Shown here piece by piece: positions 1-5,330 of a stretch of 5,330 nucleotides of DNA (positions are counted from its first letter, which is position 1; the number at the start of each line of letters is the position of its first letter). The notes under the pieces were generated by a model. The model did no database searches, had not been told where the DNA came from, and was given only the letters and a program-made list of their open reading frames with translations. Origin of the DNA: Burkholderiales bacterium (lineage in GTDB: Bacteria; Pseudomonadota; Gammaproteobacteria; Burkholderiales; CAIKXV01); contig JAIENF010000053.1 in NCBI GenBank assembly GCA_019751575.1, forward strand, positions 1-5,330, given 5' to 3'. Made by a program: the position numbers and the translations under genes.

Positions 1-1030
1 TCCAGAAGCGAACCACGACCTGGTTCTCCTTCCAGCCCTTGAGTTCATAGTGGTGGTGCAGGGGCGCCATCCGGAACACCCGCTTGCCGGTGAGCTTGAA
101 GGACGCCACCTGCAGGATGACCGAGAGGGTCTCGACCACGAACACGCCGCCCATCACGAACAGCACGATCTCCTGCCGGGTGATCACCGCGATGGTGCCG
201 AGCGCGGCGCCGAGCGCCAGTGCGCCGACATCGCCCATGAACACCGCAGCCGGGTAGGCGTTGAACCACAGGAATCCGAGGCCGGCTCCGGCGATCGCCG
301 CGCAGAACACGGTGAGCTCGCCGGCACCCGGGATCAGCGGGAAGCCGAGGTACTTCGCGAATACTGCGTTGCCGGCGACATAGGCGAAGATGCCCAGCGC
401 CGAGCCGATCATCACCGTGGGCAGGATGGCCAGCCCGTCGAGTCCGTCGGTGAGGTTGACCGCATTGCTGGTGCCGACGATCACGAAGTAGGTCAGGATC
501 ACGAAGCCGACCGCGCCCAGCGGGTACGCGAAGTTCTTGAAGAACGGCACGATCAGTTCGGTCTGCGCGGCGCTGCCGCTCCACGCGATGAAGATCGCCG
601 CCGAGAGGCCGATCACCGACTGCCAGAAGAACTTGGTGCGCGCGGAAAGGCCCTTCGGGTTGCGGTGGACGACCTTCCGATAGTCGTCGACCCAGCCGAT
701 GGCACCGAAACCCAGCGTGACCACCAGCACCACCCACACGAAGCGGTTGGTGAGGTCGGCCCAGAGCAGCACGGTGATCGCGATCGACACCAGGATCAGC
801 GCGCCGCCCATCGTCGGCGTCCCGCTCTTCGCCAGGTGCGACTTCGGCCCATCGTCGCGCACGGACTGGCCGATCTTGTACAGGGTGAGCTTGCGGATCA
901 TCGCCGGGCCGACCATCAGGCAGATGAACACCGCGGTGATCGTCGCCAGCACCGCGCGCAACGTGAGGTAGCTGAACACGTTGAACGCGCGTTCGTACTG
1001 GGCAAGCCATTGGGCAAGCGCGAGCAGCAT
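1..1030 (-). CDS. mraY: Phospho-N-acetylmuramoyl-pentapeptide transferase MraY, 3' end outside window
   Basis: This polytopic inner-membrane enzyme transfers phospho-MurNAc-pentapeptide from UDP to undecaprenyl phosphate, giving lipid I. The window holds 343 codons and ends at ENQVVVRFW. The E. coli protein has 360 residues, so about 17 codons, covering the last membrane segment, are missing. Hydrophobic segments are visible at about 22-43, 74-90, 98-114, 135-150, 170-188, 202-221, 240-257, 260-283 and 286-306. Catalytic features are in place: the magnesium-binding pair D115 and D116 in GWVDDYRK, K133 in [16 protein letters not shown] at 192-201, D267 in FMGDVG, and HHHYELKGW at 325-333. D115, D116 and D267 have the same numbers as in E. 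coli, which supports the chosen ATG at 1028-1030. The start lies 3 bases after the murF stop, with a weak GGAG at 1042-1045. MraY is the target of nucleoside inhibitors such as the muraymycins and of phage lysis protein E (family knowledge). Confidence 0.97.
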   Translation of the reverse strand, partial: MLLALAQWLAQYERAFNVFSYLTLRAVLATITAVFICLMVGPAMIRKLTLYKIGQSVRDDGPKSHLAKSGTPTMGGALILVSIAITVLLWADLTNRFVWVVLVVTLGFGAIGWVDDYRKVVHRNPKGLSARTKFFWQSVIGLSAAIFIAWSGSAAQTELIVPFFKNFAYPLGAVGFVILTYFVIVGTSNAVNLTDGLDGLAILPTVMIGSALGIFAYVAGNAVFAKYLGFPLIPGAGELTVFCAAIAGAGLGFLWFNAYPAAVFMGDVGALALGAALGTIAVITRQEIVLFVMGGVFVVETLSVILQVASFKLTGKRVFRMAPLHHHYELKGWKENQVVVRFW

Positions 1031-1033
1031 CGG

Positions 1034-2485
1034 TCAGTGCGCTCCGTCGACCGGCGCGGCGGCAAGCTGCCCGACCACGCGTTCCATGCGCATGAAGCGC
1101 GATCCCTTGACCAGCAGCGTCACCGTCGGATCGAGCAGGCGCCGGGCTGCGGCGACCAGTTCATCCGCGTCGGTGTAGTGGCGGCCGGGCGGTCCGAAGG
1201 CCTCGCTCGCGCGGGCCGCATGCTCCCCGAGGGTCAGCACGAGGTCGAGGCCGAAGTGACGGGCGGCCGCGCCAACCTCGGCATGCATCTGCGCGGCGTC
1301 CGGGCCGAGTTCGCCCATGTCGCCGAGCACCAGCACCCGAACGCCCTCGCGCTCGGCCAGCACCTCGATTGCCGCGAGCGCCGAATCCGGGTTCGCGTTG
1401 TAGCTGTCGTCGATCACTGTCGAGCCTTCCAGTCCGGGCATGATGCGCAGGCGTCCGGTCACCGGCCGGAAGCCGTGGAGACCCTGGAGCACTGCGTCGA
1501 GTCCTGCGCCACAGGCCAGGGAAGCGGCCGTGGCAGCGAGTGCGTTGCGCACGTTGTGCAGCCCCGGCACGCCGATGCGCGCCTGGGCTTCCCCGATCGG
1601 CGTGCGCAGCCGAAGGTCGGCACCGCCGGCGTCCAGGTTCCAGCGGGCGGTGACCGACGCGGCGTGCTCGATGCCGAAATCCATGATGCGGTTCGCACCG
1701 GCAAGCCCGCGCCAGAAGCTGGCGAAGCGGTCGTCGGCGTTGATCACGGCGGTGCCGCCGGGCTTCAGGCCCTCGATGATCTCGCCCTTCGCGGCGGCGA
1801 TCTCCTCGCGCGAGCCGAGGTTCTCGATATGCGCGACGCCGGCGTTGCCGATGACCACCACGTCCGGGCGGGCCATCCGGCTCAGCCGGGAAATCTCGCC
1901 ACGGTGGTTCATCCCCATCTCGATCACCGCATGGCGGTGCGCCGGGTTGATTGCAAGCAGCGTCAACGGCACGCCGATCTCGTTGTTCAGGTTCCCGGGC
2001 GTGGCCAGCACGGACGCAGCCACGGCCGCCTCGAACGCCGCGGGGTCGGCGGCAGCCGCAAGCGGTGCCGTGCCGCGCAAGGCAGCCTCCGCGCGCAGGA
2101 TGGCTGCGGTCATCTCCTTGATCGTGGTCTTGCCGTTGCTGGCCGTGATCGCGACGAGCGGCCCGCCCAGCCGCGCGCGGTGCTCGCTCGCGACCTGCCC
2201 GAGTGCCACCCGGGTGTCGTCGACGATGGCCAGCGGCAGGCCGGGCACGCGCCCGGCGCAGCCCTGGGCGAAGGCTTCGCTGCTCACGACCGCTGCACAG
2301 GCACCGGCTCCCGCCACCTGCCCCAGGAAGTCATGGCCATCGAAGTTGTCGCCGCGGATCGCGAAGAACAGCGCGCCGGGCGCCACCCTGCGGCTGTCGA
2401 TGGTCACCGATTCGACCGGCACGTCCATGCCGCCGAGCCTGCCACCGGTGACCCGGACCACGTCGGAGAGCGTCATCATGGCCAT
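1034..2485 (-). CDS. murF: UDP-MurNAc-tripeptide:D-alanyl-D-alanine ligase MurF
   Basis: This cytoplasmic ATP-dependent ligase adds D-Ala-D-Ala to UDP-MurNAc-tripeptide, giving the pentapeptide used by MraY. It has 483 residues, somewhat longer than the roughly 450 of E. coli MurF. The N-terminal substrate domain has SVTIDSRRVAPGALFFAI (26-43). The ATPase domain carries the P-loop region ITASNGKTTIKEM (113-125), GNLNNEIGVPLTLL (164-177), EMGMNHRGEI (189-198) and NAGVAHIENLGS (214-225). The C-terminal domain has GLHNVRNALAA (308-318), DDSYNANPDS (359-368), LGDMGELG (387-394) and VKGSRFMRMERVV (459-471). GNLNN and DDSYNANP separate MurF from the other Mur ligases. Two oddities are an Ala at 115 where the P-loop normally has Gly, and an Ala-rich stretch at about 131-158 that accounts for most of the extra length. 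The start reads M-A-M-M. The first ATG (2483-2485) is preferred because it lies 8 bases after GGAGG, while those at 2479 and 2476 lie further away. It begins 4 bases after the murE stop. Confidence 0.96.
   Translation of the reverse strand: MAMMTLSDVVRVTGGRLGGMDVPVESVTIDSRRVAPGALFFAIRGDNFDGHDFLGQVAGAGACAAVVSSEAFAQGCAGRVPGLPLAIVDDTRVALGQVASEHRARLGGPLVAITASNGKTTIKEMTAAILRAEAALRGTAPLAAAADPAAFEAAVAASVLATPGNLNNEIGVPLTLLAINPAHRHAVIEMGMNHRGEISRLSRMARPDVVVIGNAGVAHIENLGSREEIAAAKGEIIEGLKPGGTAVINADDRFASFWRGLAGANRIMDFGIEHAASVTARWNLDAGGADLRLRTPIGEAQARIGVPGLHNVRNALAATAASLACGAGLDAVLQGLHGFRPVTGRLRIMPGLEGSTVIDDSYNANPDSALAAIEVLAEREGVRVLVLGDMGELGPDAAQMHAEVGAAARHFGLDLVLTLGEHAARASEAFGPPGRHYTDADELVAAARRLLDPTVTLLVKGSRFMRMERVVGQLAAAPVDGAH
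1042..1045 (-). promoter_or_regulatory. Weak ribosome binding site of mraY
   Basis: On the minus strand GGAG lies 11 bases before the mraY ATG, inside the last codons of murF. The spacing is longer than usual and the match is short. Initiation may therefore rely on coupling with murF, whose TGA is only 3 bases before the mraY start. The evidence is modest. Confidence 0.4.
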
Positions 2486-2489
2486 CCCG

Positions 2490-4016
2490 TCAGCCTCCGC
2501 GCCCGACGCGGGCCCGCAGCGCGGCCGATGCGATCGAACGATCGTCGAACGGATGCCGCACGCCGGCGACCTCCTGCCAGGCCTCGTGCCCCTTGCCCGC
2601 GACCAGCACGATGTCGACGGGCCCCGCCTCGGCCACCGCGCCCGCGATGGCGCGCGCGCGGTCGGCTTCCCGCCGCGGCATCGAGCGGGCAGACGCCTCG
2701 CGAACGCCGGCGAGCACCTCGTCGATGATCCGGTCGGCGGGCTCGCTGCGTGGATTGTCGCTGGTCACCCAGACGCGGTCGGCAAGCTGCGCGGCGATCG
2801 CGCCCATCACGGGTCGCTTGCCCGGATCGCGGTCTCCGCCACAGCCGAACACGCAGCAGAGCCTGCCACCTTCGGGCAGCGCGGCACGCAGCGTCTCCAG
2901 TGCCTTGGCCAGGGCGTCAGGCGTGTGGGCATAGTCCACCACGACCAGCGGCAGGCCGGCAGCGGCGCCCGCATCCGCGGGTTCCACGCGCTCCATCCGA
3001 CCGGCCGGCGCATCCACCGCCGACAGCAGTTCGCCGAGCCGCTCCGCGTCGACGCCCGCCGACACCAGCGCCCCCGCGGCAGCCAGCAGGTTGGACGCAT
3101 TGAATTCGCCCAGCAGGCCGCTGGCGACCGCGACGCGCGCGCCACCGATGGCGATCTCGAGATGCAGGCCGCGCCGGTCGAGCCTCAGGTCATGCCCGGC
3201 GACCTCCGCGCCGGCGCGGTGCAGGCCGAAGCCGAGCACGGGCACGCCTCGCGCCGCGACGCGCGCCGCGAGGCCGCGGCCGAACGCATCGTCGAGGTTG
3301 ACCACCACGGCACCGAGGGTCGGCCACTCGAAGAGTTTCTCCTTCGCTGCGCCATAGGCCTCGAAGTCCGGATGGTAGTCGAGGTGGTCACGGGTCAGGT
3401 TGGTGAAGACCGCCACGTCGATCTTCACCGCATCCAGCCGGTGCTGGTCGAGCGCGATCGAAGACGCCTCCAGCGCAACCGCGCGCGCGCCCTCGCGCAC
3501 GAAGCGCGCCAGCGCGGCATGCAGGGTCACCGCGTCCGGCGTCGTGTTGGCGAGCGACTGCATCGAGCCATCGTCCGGATAGCCGGCGCCGAGCGTGCCG
3601 ACCACCGCGCACTTGCGGCCGCTCGCGGTCAGCGCCTGTGCGATCCAGCGGGTGACCGACGTCTTGCCGTTGGTGCCGGTGACGGCGATCACGGACAGCG
3701 CATGCGACGGGTGCCCGTACACATGGCTGGCGAGCGCACCGAGCCTGGCCTGCAGTCCCTCGAGCGCCAGGTTGGGCACCCGCCAGGCAGGATCCCAGCG
3801 GAATGCATCCGATGCGTCCCAGAGGACCGCTGCCGCGCCGCGGTCGATGGCCTGCGCGATGTACGCGCGCCCGTCGGTCGTGCGGCCAGGACAGGCGACG
3901 AACACGTCGCCGGGCTGCACGCGGCGACTGTCGAGCGCGAGCGAGGTCACCGGCATGCCCAGCGGTGCAAGCGAAGCCGGATCGAAGGCCTGCATGGCGG
4001 GCGCCTGCGCGGTCAC
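2490..4016 (-). CDS. murE: UDP-MurNAc-L-Ala-D-Glu:meso-diaminopimelate ligase MurE
   Basis: This cytoplasmic ATP-dependent ligase adds the third residue, meso-diaminopimelate, to the peptidoglycan stem peptide. It has 508 residues, close to the usual length of about 495. The N-terminal UDP-substrate domain includes LALDSRRVQPGDVF (27-40). The central ATPase domain has the P-loop TGTNGKTS (113-120), NTTPD (157-161), EASSIALDQHR (183-193), NLTRDHLDYH (206-215) and the lysine of YGAAKEKLF (K225), the position carbamylated in the family. The C-terminal domain has DYAHTPDAL (361-369), GCGGDRDPGKR (391-401), DNPR (420-423) and GKGHE (474-478). DNPR is the known signature for diaminopimelate rather than lysine specificity. 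The GTG start at 4014-4016 is chosen because it overlaps the ftsI stop as GTGA and follows a strong AGGGAGGA. The ATG at 3993-3995 is the alternative and lacks a comparable ribosome binding site. The same frame stays open far upstream, but that part is a shadow of ftsI. Confidence 0.97.
   Translation of the reverse strand: MTAQAPAMQAFDPASLAPLGMPVTSLALDSRRVQPGDVFVACPGRTTDGRAYIAQAIDRGAAAVLWDASDAFRWDPAWRVPNLALEGLQARLGALASHVYGHPSHALSVIAVTGTNGKTSVTRWIAQALTASGRKCAVVGTLGAGYPDDGSMQSLANTTPDAVTLHAALARFVREGARAVALEASSIALDQHRLDAVKIDVAVFTNLTRDHLDYHPDFEAYGAAKEKLFEWPTLGAVVVNLDDAFGRGLAARVAARGVPVLGFGLHRAGAEVAGHDLRLDRRGLHLEIAIGGARVAVASGLLGEFNASNLLAAAGALVSAGVDAERLGELLSAVDAPAGRMERVEPADAGAAAGLPLVVVDYAHTPDALAKALETLRAALPEGGRLCCVFGCGGDRDPGKRPVMGAIAAQLADRVWVTSDNPRSEPADRIIDEVLAGVREASARSMPRREADRARAIAGAVAEAGPVDIVLVAGKGHEAWQEVAGVRHPFDDRSIASAALRARVGRGG
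2494..2498 (-). promoter_or_regulatory. Ribosome binding site of murF, inside the murE 3' end
   Basis: On the minus strand GGAGG lies within the last codons of murE, 8 bases before the ATG at 2485. This spacing favours the first of three nearby methionines (2485, 2479, 2476) as the murF start. The site is translated as part of murE, consistent with coupled translation. Confidence 0.75.
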
Positions 4017-5330
4017 ACTTCCTCCCTGACTTCGGCGCCCGGCGGCGGCAGCACGACGTTGTTGACCGGCGCATCGTGGGCGACGCCGAGCATGCGCAGC
4101 GCGCCAGCGGTGATCTGGCTGAACACCGGGGCGGCGACCGCGCCGCCGTAGAAGACACCGTTCGAGGGTTCGTCGATCATCACCGCGACGATCACGCGCG
4201 GCGCGGATGCCGGCGCGAAGCCGATGAAGGACGCAACGTAGCGCTGCACGTAGACGCCGTTCTCGATCTTGCGCGCGGTGCCGGTCTTGCCGCCCACGCG
4301 ATAGCCCGCGACCTGCGCGCGCGGCGCGGTGCCGCCGGGGCCAGTGGCGAGTTCCAGCATGTGGCGCACGGCACGCGCGGTCTCGGCCGAGATCACGCGG
4401 GTGGCCGGCGGCGGGTTGTCGACGCGCACGATCGAGATCGGACGCATCTCGCCATCGGTGGCGAAGATCGAATAGGCCCGTGCGATCTGCAGCAGGGTGA
4501 CCGACAGGCCGTGCCCGTAGGACATCGTCGCCTGCTCGATCGGTCGCCACGTGTTGGGGGCGCGCAGCCGGCCGTGGCCTTCCCCGGGGAATCCCACCTT
4601 CGTCGGGGTCCCGAAGCCGGCATCGATGAACGACTGCCAGAGCGTGGCCGAGGGCAGCTGCAGGGCGATCCGCGCCGAACCCACGTTCGACGACTTCTGC
4701 AGCACCTGCGTCACCGTCAGCGCACCGAGCGGGTTCACGTCGCGGATCGTGTTCGGACCGATGGTCAACGAACCCGGACCGGTCTGGATGACGCTCTCCG
4801 GACGCACGATGCCGGCCTCGAGGCCGGCCGCGATGGTGAACGCCTTCATCGTCGACCCTGGCTCGTACAGGTCGATGATCGCGCGGTTGCGCGTCTGCTG
4901 CCCGGTCAGCTTGCCGCGGTTGTTCGGGTTGAACGCCGGCAGGTTGGCGATCGCCAGCACCTCGCCGGTCTGCACGTCGATCACCACCGCGCTGCCCGCC
5001 TTCGCCTTGTGCTGCGTGACCGCAGCCCTCAGTTCGCGGTAGGCGAGGTACTGAATCTTCCGGTCGATCGACAGCGCGAGGTCGCGACCCTGCTGCGGCA
5101 CGCGCAGGCTCTCGATGTCCTCGACGATCTGGCCGCGCTTGTCCTTGATCACGCGGCGGCTGCCGGGCTTGCCGGCGAGCCATTCCTGGTAGGCGAGCTC
5201 GATGCCCTCCTGGCCGTCATCGTCGACGTTGTTGAACCCGACCAGGTGGGCCGCCACCTCGCCTGCGGGGTAGTAGCGGCGATACTCGCGCTGGAGCAGC
5301 ACCCCCGGGATCTTCAGTTGCAGCACGCGC
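4013..5330 (-). CDS. ftsI: Peptidoglycan D,D-transpeptidase FtsI (PBP3), 5' end outside window
   Basis: This is the septal class B penicillin-binding protein, which cross-links peptidoglycan stem peptides at the division site from the periplasmic face of the inner membrane. About 438 residues lie in the window. By comparison with E. coli PBP3, roughly the first 150 residues (cytoplasmic tail, single membrane anchor, start of the pedestal domain) lie beyond the right edge. The visible part opens in the pedestal domain with RRYYP near 5267-5281. The transpeptidase domain carries all three penicillin-binding motifs in order: STMK at 4844-4855 with the acylated serine at 4853-4855, SSN at 4685-4693, and KTG at 4280-4288. 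The context around them (EPGSTMK, QKSSNVG, GGKTGTARK) is typical of FtsI. The protein ends in REEV and its TGA stop overlaps the murE start. The apparent GTG at 5324-5326 is an internal valine codon, because the frame continues in-family to the window edge. The neighbouring mur genes fit FtsI rather than another class B PBP. Confidence 0.97.
   Translation of the reverse strand, partial: RVLQLKIPGVLLQREYRRYYPAGEVAAHLVGFNNVDDDGQEGIELAYQEWLAGKPGSRRVIKDKRGQIVEDIESLRVPQQGRDLALSIDRKIQYLAYRELRAAVTQHKAKAGSAVVIDVQTGEVLAIANLPAFNPNNRGKLTGQQTRNRAIIDLYEPGSTMKAFTIAAGLEAGIVRPESVIQTGPGSLTIGPNTIRDVNPLGALTVTQVLQKSSNVGSARIALQLPSATLWQSFIDAGFGTPTKVGFPGEGHGRLRAPNTWRPIEQATMSYGHGLSVTLLQIARAYSIFATDGEMRPISIVRVDNPPPATRVISAETARAVRHMLELATGPGGTAPRAQVAGYRVGGKTGTARKIENGVYVQRYVASFIGFAPASAPRVIVAVMIDEPSNGVFYGGAVAAPVFSQITAGALRMLGVAHDAPVNNVVLPPPGAEVREEV
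4017..4027 (-). promoter_or_regulatory. Ribosome binding site of murE, inside the ftsI 3' end
   Basis: On the minus strand the bases just before the murE GTG read AGGGAGGAAGT. They contain GGAGG 4 bases from the start, which is a strong though slightly close Shine-Dalgarno match. It lies within the last ftsI codons (R-E-E-V) and decides for the GTG at 4016 over the ATG at 3995. Together with the GTGA overlap it suggests that ribosomes finishing ftsI feed murE translation. Confidence 0.8.

Noticed and set aside
45..1010. Open frame of 321 codons on the minus strand, in a different frame from mraY.
   Set aside because: The translation is Arg-, Gly- and His-rich. The overlapping mraY frame gives a full-length match with all catalytic residues, so this is a shadow frame.
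1031..1033. Possible promoter or terminator between the genes.
   Set aside because: Gaps between the genes are at most 4 bases, and I saw no hairpin followed by a T run on the minus strand. A promoter inside a coding region cannot be excluded, but nothing supports one.
50..2728. Open frame of 892 codons on the plus strand, opposite mraY, murF and the end of murE.
   Set aside because: The translation is rich in Arg, His, Asp and Gln with no family resemblance, and it lies fully antisense to well-conserved genes. Long stop-free antisense frames are expected from high-G+C codon bias.
1440..4151. Open frame of 903 codons on the plus strand, opposite murF, murE and the end of ftsI.
   Set aside because: It changes composition where the underlying genes change, spans several gene boundaries and shows no domain. 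It is a shadow of the minus-strand genes.
3388..4158. Open frame of 256 codons on the minus strand, overlapping murE and the end of ftsI.
   Set aside because: It is out of frame with both genes, has an Arg- and Ala-rich composition with no family motif, and runs across a real gene boundary.
4017..5183. In-frame extension of murE upstream of its GTG, which would make an 897-residue protein.
   Set aside because: The extension overlaps ftsI in another frame and its translation is Arg-rich and low in hydrophobic residues. The MurE family begins at the chosen start, which has its own ribosome binding site.

Overview
The window is a piece of the division and cell wall (dcw) cluster, read entirely on the minus strand. 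In transcription order it holds the 3' three quarters of ftsI (PBP3), complete murE, complete murF, and nearly all of mraY, which runs off the left edge. The high G+C content (roughly two thirds by eye), the meso-diaminopimelate type of MurE, and the gene order ftsI-murE-murF-mraY point to a Gram-negative proteobacterium. The MurE motif EASSI, in place of the enterobacterial EVSSH, and the general look of the proteins suggest a betaproteobacterium. That assignment is a judgement from memory of the families, not a search result.

Layout from right to left: ftsI (5330 to 4013, start outside the window) ends in a TGA that overlaps the GTG start of murE by four bases (GTGA). murE (4016 to 2490) is followed after 4 bases by murF (2485 to 1034). 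After 3 more bases comes mraY (1030 to 1), which lacks only about the last 17 codons. There is no intergenic space of any size, no visible terminator or promoter, and no RNA gene, mobile element, repeat array or CRISPR. The junctions suggest one polycistronic message with translational coupling.

Together the genes cover consecutive steps of peptidoglycan synthesis. MurE adds meso-diaminopimelate to UDP-MurNAc-L-Ala-D-Glu, MurF adds D-Ala-D-Ala, and MraY moves the phospho-MurNAc-pentapeptide onto undecaprenyl phosphate to form lipid I. FtsI cross-links the finished chains at the division septum. The genes expected next outside the window are ftsL and rsmH on the right and murD, ftsW and murG on the left (known dcw order, not visible here).

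I found no previously undescribed system. The points worth a second look are small: a Gly-to-Ala change in the MurF P-loop, an Ala-rich insertion just after it, and the GTG start of murE. Very long open frames on the opposite strand are explained by high G+C coding bias.
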